Positions 1 through 10,770 of a DNA stretch of 64,000 nucleotides are shown one piece after another (position 1 is the stretch's first letter; every line of letters starts with the position of its first letter). This stretch comes from Cydia pomonella (taxonomy: Eukaryota; Arthropoda; Insecta; Lepidoptera; Tortricidae): the NCBI RefSeq assembly GCF_033807575.1, contig NC_084728.1, positions 4,663,451 through 4,727,450 of the forward strand. Direction: 5' to 3'. A program made the translations under genes and the position numbers. The notes below the pieces were generated by a model. That model saw only the letters and a program-made list of their open reading frames with translations, was not told the DNA's origin and did no database searches.

Positions 1-650
1 TGTGAGTGAGGCGCCTGGCATCATCTAGGCCAGAGTCAGGTCACTGGCTCCACGCGTATCCTTCGTTAACACCGGCACCTTTATCGACCCAGAGACGCTT
101 CACATAGCCGCTGGTCTCCGGCTTGAAGTTGCACTCTGTGCCGACCACGACTGCGCGTCTTGGGATCCCATGTAGATAGCCTCGGTCACCATGGGCTCGC
201 CTGCTCTTCGGGTGCCGGCCCGCTTGTCTCGCCACGCCGCGGCGCGCCGCCCTTAACGACATCTTGAGAAGGGCACTAGTCAGTGCCGGCGTTCCCGCCG
301 CTTTGGAGCCCCAAATAGTGCGGAATGACGGTAAACGCCCCGACGGGATGTCGTTAATTCCCTGGAAGATGGGTCGCGCGTTGGTATGGGACGCCACTTG
401 CGCTGACACGCTAGCGGCATCCTACTTCCCATCGACCAGCAATCATGCTGGTGCGGCGGCGGACACTCGGGAGCATCAAAAGGTAGCCAAATATAGCTGT
501 CTCGGCGCTCAATACGAATTCATTGCGTTTTGCGTCGAGACACTTGGTTCGTGGGGCAGAGGGGCACATATGCTCCACTCCACAAGGAGCTGGGAAAGCG
601 GCTGAGGGAGGCAACGCAATCCAGCGCGGGAACGCTGCTTGCATGATTTT
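1..650 (+). repeat. Degenerate GC-rich coding remnant, probably from a retroelement
   Basis: This GC-rich block ends abruptly at an AT-rich sequence near 650. Reading plus from about 225, one frame gives a protein-like stretch with NDILRRALVSAG, then KRPDGMSLIPW and ALVWDATCADT. The frame is lost near 575, and the matching continuation (HKELGKRLREATQ) is in another frame, so it is broken. RPDG followed by WD resembles a PD-D nuclease-like fingerprint of the kind found in some LINE proteins; that assignment is from memory and uncertain. I see no promoter or intact start, and read it as a transposon relic that is not part of the chorion set. Confidence 0.4.
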
Positions 651-966
651 TACTTTAGTTATTCTAATTGTAATTAGTTTTAGTTTATTATTCATGTTGT
701 GAGTTTTCATTGAGATTTTACGCAAATAAAATGTCCTAATTTAGAATATATTATGCTAAAACGATCGTCAACAAAATCAAAGTAATTTGTTAAGACTTAG
801 TAGAATTTTTTTCTCCCGAAATGGAATTTCATAGAAAAGATACCGTCCCTCCCTTCCCTCTTAAGGTGTACAGGAGAGTCTGGGTCCATGTAAGTATCTA
901 ATCTAACTTTCTCTAATTACAAAAATAGAATATCTCTATGTATTAAACTCAAAATATATCATATTA

Positions 967-1322
967 GTTTTCACCACACCAACGGGTAAAGGCCCTCCTG
1001 ATTGTTCAAAAACTAATGAGAAAGATGAATTTATGTATGCACGTGGGGCAAAGCAATCAGATGCAAATTTTGAGTTTTTTCCTTGCAAATTTAGACTTTT
1101 CAATGATGATTTGGTTTGTTTTTTTGGTATATCATAGTTTGTATTTTCCTCGCGTTGGTGTGGTGAAAAAACTTGTGTTTCATATGGAGGCAAAGCTTGT
1201 TAACCCTCGTTCCTTGAAACCCTGAAACTCGCGACGCCCGTGGTTGAATTTTGGAATCTTTCGCTTGCTCGGGTATCAATATTAGCACGAGCGGTTAAAC
1301 AACAACTTTGCCTCCTTGTAAA
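967..1322. repeat. Dispersed repeat, copy 1 (second copy at 63178-63562)
   Basis: Begins TTTTCACCACACCAACGG and contains an inverted match near 1149-1169 (GCGTTGGTGTGGTGAAAA). The stretch GGTATCAATATTAGCACGAG near 1272 recurs in the second copy, as does the end CAACTTTGCCNCCTTGTAAA. Two copies at opposite ends of the window show a mobile repeat. No coding potential; probably a non-autonomous element of unknown family. Confidence 0.6.
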
Positions 1323-1884
1323 ATAAATAACTACTAAACGCAAACTGTTGAGATCTTTTTGAGGCTAACTGTATTAGTCATTCTTTTTATATTTTGAATG
1401 TTTGTCTCAACTGTAGTTCAGCAATCTGGGTCTCGACAGTACTAAATATTGTTTTTATCCTTACGGTTATAAAAAAACTTAGAAATGAACTCTATAGATA
1501 ATAATTTTATTTGTATAAATATTTGAGTTTTAATAGCTGTCAATAGAGTTGCATTTTATAACTGACATATATGGCTTCGTTTTTTTTTTTTATAAAAGAG
1601 AAATTACATCGGCTATGATCACTTATCTGCCAAACTGCATAGCAGTTTGTTGGCAGAAAACTTATTCTACCCTCCAACATTGTTAAGTAAGTTATTGCTT
1701 ACTTGATTTATAGCTATATAACTATAGTTTGAACTAGAGGCTTAAGATATTATATTAAAACATTCGCTTGGTAGGTATTTGTCATTTTGTTAAGAGAATA
1801 TCACGAGGAAATTAAAAACCGGGCCTTCTTAGGCTTACGATACCATAGATAAGTTATTTTTTCTAAACTAATGTATACAAAACA

Positions 1885-1965
1885 CTCACCAGTACAAGTC
1901 GGGGCTCAAATCCGGGTTACAATTTATTGCTGCCTGACCGCTAGGCCACTAGCACTCTCATAACT
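1885..1965 (-). repeat. tRNA-derived SINE relic
   Basis: On the minus strand TAGTGGCCTAGCGG fits a pol III box A, and GGATTTGAGCCCC is a decayed box B. The same stretch is at 8530-8605 in front of gene B2, so it was carried along in the duplication that made pairs 1 and 2. It does not form a normal tRNA gene. Confidence 0.45.
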
Positions 1966-2119
1966 TTCATAGTTTGGGTATTATGGGTGAATGTTTGTAA
2001 GAAAAAAACATGCCTATTTTGTTGATGCATTTTAATGAATCAGCACTATTGTACATAGGTACGAGTTTGCAGAAAGCCAAAAAAAACATGGACTTGTCGA
2101 GTCATTGTAGTTGGTGTTC

Positions 2120-2863
2120 TTAGCGTCCGCAGCCGCAGCCGCAGCCGGATCCGGAGCCGCCCTGCACGCTGGTGATGGCCACGTTCCCGCAGCTGCCGCA
2201 GCTGTAGTCGACGCAGCCAGACCCTTTAGTTTCATATTCGCCCGAGAACTCCACGGCGCTCAGGAATGGCAGTTCCCCGTTAACGTCCAAGTCTCCGCTC
2301 AGGCCGAGCTCGGAGGAGACGGCGATGCCGGAGGGGGAGATGGGGCCGACGCTGGTGACGAGAAGGTCGCCACCGCTGTTGGAGATGGACACGGAGCCAA
2401 TAGACCTGGAGCCGCTGGATCTTCCGGAGCCGCCGGACCCACACGAGCAACCACAGTTCTGTCCAGAGATAGACTGCAGCACAAAACTTCATTAAGTATA
2501 TATTACAAAAATAAAGTCTTGAAATATTTATAAGTAAATACATTTATTTATTTTAGGTAGGTAGTTGAAACATAAAAGGTGAGCCACCAATATATGGCAA
2601 ATACATAGTATGTCCATCAGGACGAGCACAAAATGCTCATTGTTGGTATTACTTAATGACTTCATTGTGTATGTGTATTCATGATGGTATTACTTAATGA
2701 CTTTATTGTATATGTGTATTTATAATGAACTTTAGAGCAGCAAAAGAGACTAATTTTTTTGAATAAGAGGCGTTTATTATTTCCGAGAAATAAATAATAA
2801 GAGCTATAAACTTACCTGGAATAGGAGGGCGAAAGCGCAGAGGATCACAACTTTGAACGCCAT
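2120..2863 (-). CDS. Chorion class B protein B1 (cysteine-rich type)
   Basis: Two exons, 2816-2863 and 2120-2473 (minus), joined over a 342-bp intron with GTAAGT donor and CAG acceptor; 133 residues. Exon 1 gives the hydrophobic signal MAFKVVILCAFALLFQ and the signal ends just inside exon 2 (SISGQ). A Gly/Ser/Cys left arm precedes the conserved class B central domain at about residues 45-119 (SISNSGGDLL, GPISPSGIAV, NGELPFLSAVEFSG, CVDYSCGSCGNVAITS). The right arm is a GCGCGCGR tail. Nine cysteines lie in the mature part, for disulfide cross-linking of the eggshell. The segment GEYETKG is GKYDTSG in its relatives, with a plus-strand ORF overlapping it by chance. It diverges from A1 over a 353-bp promoter. 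ATTAAA lies 84 bp past the stop. The start matches every B gene here. Confidence 0.93.
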
Positions 2864-3216
2864 TTTAACTTGTTCGTAGTGGAAGTTCTCACTAGAATGT
2901 TTCTTCGCTTCGCAGATCCAGTTTATAAACAGATTCTTATCACTACTCAAAAATTCCTTTCATTTAAAACAATAGAATAATTAAAAATAACAATTAATTG
3001 AACAGCCCGTGATTGATCACGTTTGTAGTAACTATCAGCTCAGACCTCATTGTTTTAGGAAAATACTATGTAATAGACAAAATACTGATTTTCTCCCACG
3101 TGTCCCGAGTTATCAATGTTTTCAACATTCCATTGAAATCGTTTCAGTATAAAAGCTTGACCAGCTACATAAGCAATTACAGTTTCCATTAACTTTGAAA
3201 AGTAAGGAATAGCACC
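2864..3216. promoter_or_regulatory. Bidirectional chorion promoter, pair 1
   Basis: 353 bp between the two start codons. The B-side TATA is in the palindrome GTTTATAAAC (2921-2930) and the A-side TATAAAA is at 3148-3154. TCACGT is at 3017-3022, about 87 bp from the B TATA. CACGTG is at 3097-3102, 45 bp before the A TATA. GATA-type sites include CTTATCAC near 2936 and GTTATC near 3110. TCACGT and GATA elements are known features of silkmoth chorion promoters; which factor binds here is inference. Confidence 0.75.
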
Positions 3217-4076
3217 ATGTCTCCCTTCACCGTGTTCGTCCTCTGTCTCCAGCTCTGCCTGATTCAGGTATTTTTTTTTAATTTTCATCTTTTTTAAATT
3301 CTGTCTAACGTTTTAGTTTTATAATAGATCGTTTACTTTGTAGTTTTATTTCCTAACTCGACAATGAACTACATGCTCTTGTATTTCTTTCTTTTAGTTA
3401 AGACATTTATTATTTTACTAAAATGAATAAGTAGGTGTATGAGTTTTTGGTTAGAGGCTGTTTATATGTATTTGCCCACGAATACATCTATTAGTTAATG
3501 ATTTGTGATACACAAGAATGTTTCTTTTATGTGTGCTAAACACCAGGTGGTACAGTCAGCATCAATAGTAGCAGATGAAACAACGCGCTAAAAGTATCTG
3601 ATATTCCGGATAACTTTTCCAAATATAGATAAATATCTAAAATTTACATTCAAAAGTTATATCTTTTACCGTCTCAATTGTTCTACATATAGAACCACCA
3701 CATTTTGTTAAGTTGTAACAGAATGGTAGATACTTTTGAAACCTTGTTTGACCCGCTACTTTTGATGCTGACTGTACTATTAGGATTCTGGTGTTTCATA
3801 TGCACTCAAGAGGGGTCCAACAAATTTTCAACGGACAATATTTTTCAGTCCGTGCTGAGCGGTTCCATTAGCCGCTCCTCCAGCTCCGGCGGCAGCTGCG
3901 GCTCGTACGGCGGGCAAGGCTGCGGACAGGTAGGCGCGGCCGGCACCATCGACGCATGCGGCTCCACCTGCGTCACCGGCGCCGTGCCCGTGCTCGGCTC
4001 CGTCTGCTTCGAAGGCTGCGCGCCCGCCTGCGGCTCCGTCTCCATCTGCGGACAGTGCGGATGCGGATGCAAATAA
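3217..4076 (+). CDS. Chorion class A protein A1 (cysteine-rich type)
   Basis: Exons 3217-3267 and 3849-4076; 92 residues. Exon 1 codes for the class A signal MSPFTVFVLCLQLCLIQ and splices (CAG|GTATTT, acceptor TTTTTCAG) to SVLSG. The central domain starts near residue 41 (GCGQVGAAGTIDACG, then TGAVPVLGSVC) and the protein ends in CGQCGCGCK. Eleven cysteines fall in the 75 exon-2 residues. The left arm is odd: where A2 and A3 have SVLSQNCCGSGSR, A1 has SVLSGSISR and so lacks the Gln and the double Cys after the signal. The 581-bp intron carries a 226-bp MITE. Secreted eggshell structural protein by family; partner is B1. Confidence 0.93.
3551..3776. mobile_element. 226-bp MITE inside the A1 intron
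   Basis: Terminal inverted repeats of the type CAGTCAGCATCAANAGTAGC are flanked by TA on both sides, pointing to a Tc1/mariner-like non-autonomous element. A second copy with the same ends is at 53927-54150 and a broken one near 33640-34340. Not present in the A2 intron, so it arrived after that duplication or was lost there. Confidence 0.75.
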
Positions 4077-4762
4077 ACTACTCACCTAAGATCTCTTTCT
4101 AAATGAATTTCTGAATCACCCATGACTTTAATTAAAGCAATTCTGAATAATACCGTTTTGTTAATACCGTTGTGTCAATTCCTTTAAGTTAGCAAAACAA
4201 CATCAACAATAGCGAATGTGACTACCCTTTAAAGTATCTAATATTAAATGTCTCTAATATGCTCTACAAAATAAGATATATATACATCAAAGTATATCAG
4301 ATTCTTTTAAACACGAACTGTTGAGATTTTTATGTAAAACTTTTATCATTTGGTTCATACGTCGTTGGGTCATGTTTATTTCCACAACTATTGGCGCTGA
4401 CTGTCTAAGTTAATCTTTTTATACTTTGAAAGTTTGTCTAAACTGAAGTTCTGCAATCTGGTTCTCGACAATACTAAATCTTGTTTTTATCTGTACGTTT
4501 GTAAACAACTTAGAAGTGAAGCCTCTAGTGCATGTCATATATGTAAAAATATTTGTATAAAAAATGTGAATAGCTGTCATTGTAGTTGCATATTATAAAT
4601 GCTATATATGGCTTCGTAACTTCGTATGAACTAGAAGCTTAAGATATTATATTAAAACACATTCATTTGGTAGGTATTTGTCATTTTGTCAAGAGAAAAA
4701 ATAACACGAGGAAAAAGTGTGCTTATATTTTAACGTTAAGTTACACACTAAGTATAAGTATA

Positions 4763-4913
4763 TGGTAAGGTTGCCAGAGCTCAATGAGAGGGGCGGTTTT
4801 AGGGTCGGCAACGTGCATGTAACTCCTCTGGAGTTGCAGGCGTACATAGGCTACGGAGGCTGCTTACCATCAGGCGGGCCGTATGCTTGTTTGCCACCGA
4901 CGTAGTATATAAA
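4763..4913 (+). repeat. Dispersed 3' tail repeat, copy 1
   Basis: Runs from GGTAAGGTTGCCAGAGCTC to CCACCGACGTAGTATA and an A-rich end. Copies lie at 27395-27549 (same strand) and 40130-40285 (opposite strand). The A-rich end and sharp 3' boundary fit a LINE or SINE tail. It is missing at the matching spot after A2 (about 11345-11420), so it inserted after the pair 1/pair 2 duplication. Confidence 0.65.
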
Positions 4914-5969
4914 AAAAAATTATGCAGTGCGGATGACGCGACGTTGTGATTTGAGACGAATGACACTGACATAATTTGTTGTTCTGCAGAAAGTTGAAGG
5001 TTGACATTTATGACATAAATTATATGTAAAAATGTCCTACTCAGAGGCAGGTTTAAAACCAGCGAAAGCTGCTAAGCGAGGGGTTGTCGTTGAGATTCAA
5101 GATGGCGAAGACTTCTCGAGAGACAAAGTGTAGTATTGATAGCTTATTATGCAGTGAACTATCGTGGAAGTGTGCAGTTAATGAAAAACTAATCTTGAAA
5201 CGCGTTTAACCATGTTTTAATCAACATCCGGCAATCCATCGTGGCTTTTAGTAAAGTCCAGCTATCTCTTTACTAAAAGCAACTACCGAACAACGCCATG
5301 CTCTACGAGCACACTTAAAACTTACAACGAAACTTGACATTGGCAAAATCATCATAGATTTGATGGAAGCCATATTTTAAAAGAAGAAGAAGCTGCTAAG
5401 CTAAAAAGCAGTATGAAAATTTAATGCATTTTTCAGATTCAGATTTTAAGGTACATACCAATCTAACATTTCTATTAATTAATTAATTAAATTATTTTTC
5501 AGATACCTCCTTTAGCTTAGGAGAGCATAACAATAGGTAGCTCTCTTATTAAAATCGTGAAACTGTGTATATGTGTCTGTTACCTCGTCACGATTAAATC
5601 GCTGACCAGTTTTTCTTGAAATTTGGTATAGAAATAGTTTGAGTCCCGAGGAAGGACAAAGGATAGTTTCATTCCCGAAATCATTCCGGGTGAAAAACGG
5701 GGTAGAAATATGATAATTAATGAATCGTCTTGTAATTGAAGCAAGCATCGACATCATCCTGGACCTTTATCCCTATTTGGGGTCTGCCTTCCTTGTCCTA
5801 AGCCTCCAGTTGGCACGATTCCTGGATAGGTTCATGTCGATATTTGTTTTTTTAAGGTATTTTTGGACCGCCGTCAACCAAGTGGCGCGGGGCCTTCCGC
5901 TTCCTCGCCTCGTCGTCGACTAGTTTAATTGGTCTTCAGGTCGTCTTTGTATATGTCCGTTTTCGTATA

Positions 5970-6246
5970 AATGAAGTAGAGTTAGACCAAGATAAGTTGG
6001 CAGCGATTTTAGCAGCCCACACAGTGCAAATGTGTCGCTTAACTTCAAACTCAGATAAATCCATTCGACCCTCTCAGCAAATATCTACCTTATTACCTTT
6101 TCATAATACCAAAATCGCATAATCTGACAGATGGATAATTTACCTGAGTTTGAAGCTAAGCGACTCAAATGTTATTTTAAACGCCAAACTTCTATGAAAT
6201 TATGACGTGTACTTAACTCGCTGCCAACTTATGTTGGTCTGACTCT
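5970..6246. mobile_element. MITE with AGAGTTAGACCAA termini
   Basis: Left end AGAGTTAGACCAAGATAAG and right end ATGTTGGTCTGACTCT are inverted repeats that extend inwards to GTTGGCAGCGA / TCGCTGCCAAC. A shorter relative is at 15982-16112. No coding capacity. Confidence 0.65.
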
Positions 6247-6330
6247 AAGCATATGCTCAATTTAATGATAGCCATTCAACTTTACCCAGACATTATAGTT
6301 GTCTCTCAAATTAGGCAGTTTGTATGGGGA

Positions 6331-6820
6331 ATAGGGTTGTTTCCAATTTCTTGAAACGCTTGTATTACGTTCTATATTAACTAAAAGTTGCTCTAAAATT
6401 CAACTTTTATACTAAAAACGGCTTTAAATATGTTAAATTAACAAAATATATTTTGACAGATGCTTTCGCGCCCAAAACGCTCTTTGAAAATTGTGTGACG
6501 TCACAGTTTACGGTTTGACACATAACAACACCACACATACACACGTAGAAGATACGAACTGTCAACTGACATTTGTCATTTCTTGTTTATCGCCTAATGT
6601 CAACAGTGTCAATCCGAGAGTTGTGACGTCATCAGAATCTTCAATGGCGTTTCGAGTTTGGTTACGTGACGTGTGCCAAAAGATATTTTAAATTCAATAT
6701 TTACAAAAATATGGTCATTACAGGTCCCCTAAAAGTAGTTTAACATATTCTTATAATCCAAAAGAATTTATTGGGATACAATTCTGCCGTAAGATTTGTA
6801 GATTGAAACAACCCTATTAT
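6331..6820. mobile_element. MITE with AATAGGGTTGTTTC termini
   Basis: AATAGGGTTGTTTCCAAT at the left is mirrored by ATTGAAACAACCCTATT at the right, about 490 bp apart. The interior has only short ORFs. Non-autonomous DNA transposon by structure; family not known to me. Confidence 0.6.
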
Positions 6821-8772
6821 AAACAAGACATAAGCTACCTAAATTACTAATCAACGCAGATGAAGTCGCCGGAAAAACTAGTATTATTATAATTTTTCAA
6901 TCTCAGGCATATCGGCATGATGTTATTCAGGTTAATAAAACAAACACGCACGCAACTTGAGACTACATCTCTATTGTATTGTAGTAATTATTTATTTTAA
7001 GATTATTATAATGTAATGTTTACCCAGGTATTGGCTGTTGTATTTATAAATGTTGTTATGTATTTTTCATGTCACTATATGATGTTACTATAAATGTTGT
7101 ATTGACTTGTAAAAGAGCCCTTGAGGCCTACTTGCAGAATAAATTTTTGAATTTTGCTACTCAGTAAACTTAGGTGCGTCATTTCATTACACTTTGAATT
7201 ATGTACGTCCTTCTTCTTAACGTAGCGCTTTCTTGGTTCGGTTCTTAATGCCCCCTAAGTTCGTGTTCTTCTCTCCCTCTCAATGAGCGTAAGTGTGAGA
7301 GGGATGGATGTGTGTGTCTGGGATTGCTGATATCAAGTTTTTTAATTTTAATTTTCTATATATTTAATTAATATAAAAAGAAATCGATAAGTTCCCTTAA
7401 ACATGATATTGCCGATGCTTAGAATAAGTTTCATATTTTAAGTTTTTGTACAAATTTGTTACAAATGTTTAAAGTGCATTTTAGACCTTTGTTCGTGATT
7501 TTTTTCTGTAGCGCAAAAGTCAAAAACTCAGGTATCGAATCGAGTAAGACCATCGAGAAAGGCCTTTAGATTACTGATTAAATTTATGGCAGCCATATTG
7601 TGATCCAAAAAAGATTCGAAACTCCGTTTTCTGAATCTGCCGCACATTTTTTACTATGCGTTTAAAATGTTGGGTCCAGTCCCCGCAAAGTATACGGGTG
7701 GCTGGATCCGTAAGGTCTGTGGGATGTTTTATATCTCTAACAAATTATGTGACACTGGAGTGATCTGGTGTTGTTATGAAAGGTGATGGTGGTAATTAAT
7801 GTTAAGATGTGAAGATTCGTGGTGTAGATGAGTTGTTTTTTATGTGTTGTTGAGCTTTTTTAGACAACAGTCTAACATAGTCATAGTCATTTTGCAAACT
7901 ATCTAGAACCATAATCAACAGATTATGTTCCTAGATAGTTTGCAAAATAAGGTCAATGTACTTTTTGCTAATGAGGTCTTGGAGGCTGTAAGGTTGAATT
8001 TGGAGATTATGACAGATGATTTAATGGTTGAATCTTGTTATGCTGAATTTTGGGCATGATCGTAGAATAGTCTATCTGCCGCACCTTAAACAGCTGGAGG
8101 TCGGTTTTTTAGCACATTAGTTCCAAACTTGGCGCAGGCAATGCTTTTTAAGAAAGTGACTGTTAGATATTAGGAAAACCTTGTTCATATTGAAAATAAG
8201 TAAGGTACGCTACCAAAACTAGGTAGCTAGGTAACTAGGTAGGTAGGTTTTAGGTAAAACTGGCGTCTACTCCACCGACAAGAGCCTTGCTCTTAAATTA
8301 AGAGAGAGACGCCACCAAGTAAAGCCCATCATTCTTTTTAATTTTCTTATGTCTAACTAATATGATCATGAAAAATTGTACCGATCATAATCACAAAGTT
8401 TTAACCCATTCACATATATAAAATAATAGAATGAAATTTTAGAAGAAGGCAAACTTAACAACCGGGCATTCTTAGGCTGAGTTACCTTAGTTAGATTTTT
8501 CTAAAATGTTTTCCTTAACATAAGTTATAAAACACTCAGGTACAAGTCGGGGCTCAAATCCGGGTTAAAATTTATTGCTGCGTTTCCGTTAGGCCACTAG
8601 CAACCTCATAAATATACTAATTTGGGTATTGTGGGTGTATGTTTACAAGAAAAAGCAATGCTTATTTTGTTAATGCATTTGAATAGATCAGCACAGTTGA
8701 ATATAGGCACGAGTTTGCAGTTAGAATGCCAACAATAACTTGCAGTTTTCGAGTGATTGGCAGTTCGTGTCC

Positions 8773-9514
8773 TTAGCGTCCGCAGCCGCAGCCGCAGCCG
8801 GAACCGGAACCGCCCTGCACGCTCGTGATGGCCACGCTCCCGCAGCTGCCGCAGCTGTAGTCCACGCAGCCGGACCCGCTGGTGTCGTACTTGCCCGAGA
8901 ACTCCACTGCGCTCAGGAACGGCAGTTCCCCGTTAACGTCCAAGTCTCCGCTCAGGCCGAGCTCGGAGGACACGGCGATGCCGGAGGGGGAGATGGGGCC
9001 GACGCTGGTGACGAGAAGGTCGCCACCGCTGTTGGAGATGGACACGGAGCCGATGGAGCCGGAGCTGCTGGATCTGCCGGAGCCGCCGGACCCACACGAG
9101 CAACCACAGTTCTGTCCAGAGATGGACTACAACGAAAAACAACATTAAATAATTACTTCAATACAGAACAGAAATAATGTCATTAAATAACTATTTAGAA
9201 GTCGGTAAATACGTTTATTGATATCAGGTAGTTAAAACTCACAAGGTGAGCCACCAATATATGGCAAATAGTATCTCCATCAGGATGAGCACAAAATTCT
9301 CATTGATTGTATTACTTATTGACTTTATTGTATAGGTATTTATGATGAAATTTAGAGCATCAAAAGAGACTAAAAACCTATTTGTTCAATAAGAAGCAGC
9401 GTGGTAATTTGCCACACGAGGCGTTTATTATTTCCAAGAAATAAATAAGAAGAGTTAAAAACTTACCTGGACTAGAAGGGCGAAAGCGCACAGAATCACA
9501 ACTTTGAACGCCAT
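8773..9514 (-). CDS. Chorion class B protein B2 (cysteine-rich type)
   Basis: Exons 9467-9514 and 8773-9126 (minus), 340-bp intron; 133 residues, the same length as B1. The signal is MAFKVVILCAFALLVQ. The left arm is CGCSCGSGGSGRSSSSG, followed by the class B central domain (GELPFLSAVEFSGKYDTSG, CVDYSCGSCGSV) and the GCGCGCGR tail. Against B1 it differs mainly in the left arm and at GEYETKG/GKYDTSG. Divergent to A2 over 344 bp. The two spacers share long matching stretches, so B2/A2 is a tandem copy of B1/A1. Nothing is disrupted. Confidence 0.93.
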
Positions 9515-9858
9515 TTTGACTTGTTCGTAGTGGAAGTTCTCACTAGAATGATTCTTCGGTTCGTAGACCCAGTTTATAAACAGATATTTATCACTACTGA
9601 AAAATTCCTTTAATTTATAACAATAGAATAATTCAAAAAACAATTAATTGAACAGCCCGTGATTGATCACGTATGTAGTCACTATCAGCTCAGACTTCAT
9701 TGTTTTAGGATAATACTATGTAATAGACAAAATATTCCACCAAGCGGTCGAGTTATCATTGTTTTCAACATTCCAGTGAAATCGATTTAGTATAAAAGCT
9801 TAACTAGCTACGTACACAATTATAGTTTCAAATAAGTTTGAAAGTAAAGAACAGCACC
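9515..9858. promoter_or_regulatory. Bidirectional chorion promoter, pair 2
   Basis: 344 bp. B-side TATA lies in GTTTATAAAC (9572-9581), A-side TATAAAA at 9791-9797, TCACGT at 9667-9672. The CACGTG of pairs 1 and 3 is not kept: the matching position near 9741 reads CCAAGCGG. Otherwise closely alike to the pair 1 promoter. Confidence 0.75.
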
Positions 9859-10770
9859 ATGTCTCCCTTCACCGTGTTCGTTCTCTGTCTCCAGCTCTGC
9901 CTGATTCAGGTGAATATCATATTGGTTTTTATTAAATAAGATTAAGTGCCAGACGCGTTTAAAAATACTAATATAAATGTAAATGTTTTTTATTATAATA
10001 AAGTCTTATAGAATGCGTGAATGAATTTAATATGTGTTTCGTTAACTAGTCATGTTTTTTTGCTTGTGAAAATTTAAAATGTGTAAACTAGAGCCTACGC
10101 CAAATCTTGGGATTAGTTGACAAGCGAACCCCAGGCTTTCATGAGCTGTGGCAAAAATTCCAGGACAACGCGAGGAAGAAGAAGTTTAATGTACTAGTTT
10201 TACTTTGATGCTTTACTCGTAAAGATTACCTAAATATTACAATAATTATCATATCAATTGGTTTAATATTTATGCTTTGAAAAATACTGAACACAGAAGG
10301 AAATTAAAGGTTAAGAAGATTTCGATCGTAATATGTAAAACTCAACGTTTAAGACTCATTTAGTTATCATGTTATCAATGAGATCTAACGACAAAGCCAG
10401 AATTAGACACCCTACAGTCATACATATTTTACAAACGCTAACGCTGACTTCTTGATGATTAAAATGTACGAGTATAACAGTATCCAGAATCGGTCGTAGA
10501 TTTTAAACATAAACAATGATTATTTTTCAGTCCGTACTGAGCCAGAACTGTTGCGGCTCGGGTAGCCGCTCCACCAGCTCCGGTGGCAGCTGCGGCTCGT
10601 ACGGAGGGCAGGGCTGCGGACAGGTGGGCGCGGCCGGCACCATCGACGCGTGCGGCACCACCTGCGTCACCGGCGCCGTGCCCGTGCTCGGCTCCGTCTG
10701 CTTCGGCGGCTGCGCGCCCGCCTGCGGCTCCGTCTCCATCTGCGGACAGTGCGGTTGCGGATGCAACTAA
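9859..10770 (+). CDS. Chorion class A protein A2 (cysteine-rich type)
   Basis: Exons 9859-9909 and 10531-10770; 96 residues. Signal MSPFTVFVLCLQLCLIQ is the same as in A1. The mature part opens SVLSQNCCGSGSRSTSSG, then SYGGQGCGQVGAAGTIDACG, TGAVPVLGSVCFGG and the end CGQCGCGCN. There are 13 cysteines in 79 exon-2 residues. Donor CAG|GTGAAT, acceptor TTTTTCAG. The 621-bp intron has a LINE-tail fragment at 10100-10190 instead of the MITE found in A1. AATAAA follows near 10819. Partner B2. Confidence 0.94.
10095..10190 (-). repeat. LINE-tail fragment in the A2 intron
   Basis: GCCTACGCCAAATCTTGGG through GACAACGCGAGGAAGAAG. The same unit is at 45486-45595 on the opposite strand and, more decayed, at 34060-34140. 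Small dispersed retroelement 3' tail; strand call tentative. Confidence 0.5.

Larger units (their letters stand above)
651..2119. other. AT-rich spacer left of pair 1
   Basis: No gene seen. It holds a dispersed repeat (967-1322), a stretch at 1370-1800 that recurs after gene A1 at 4397-4710, and a tRNA-like relic near 1885-1965 that recurs before gene B2 at 8530-8605. These recurrences mark the ends of an old tandem duplication unit carrying a B/A pair. Confidence 0.6.
4077..8772. other. 4.7-kb spacer between pairs 1 and 2
   Basis: No gene supported; ORFs here are short and AT-rich. The spacer holds the recurring stretch 4397-4710, a dispersed LINE/SINE 3' tail (4763-4913), two MITEs (5970-6246 and 6331-6820), and a hairpin near 7893-7950 with arms TTTTGCAAACTATCTAGA. 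From 8440 on the sequence parallels 1800-2050, the left edge of the duplicated chorion unit. I recognise nothing at 4914-5969 or 6821-7890. Confidence 0.6.

Noticed and set aside
2111..2533. Ala/Gly-rich ORFs opposite the B genes (2111-2533, 8740-9177, 12844-13257, 51772-52155, 55923-56324)
   Set aside because: Same cause: a frame left open by the biased codon use of the B exon on the minus strand. The real B frame has the conserved central domain and splice sites.
3828..4085. Long ORFs antisense to chorion exon 2 (His/Pro/Thr/Glu-rich, e.g. HPHPHCPQMETEPQAG) on many genes
   Set aside because: They are mirror images of the GC-rich Gly/Cys exon 2 sequences and recur wherever an A gene lies on the other strand. 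They have no signal peptide, splice pattern or promoter of their own.
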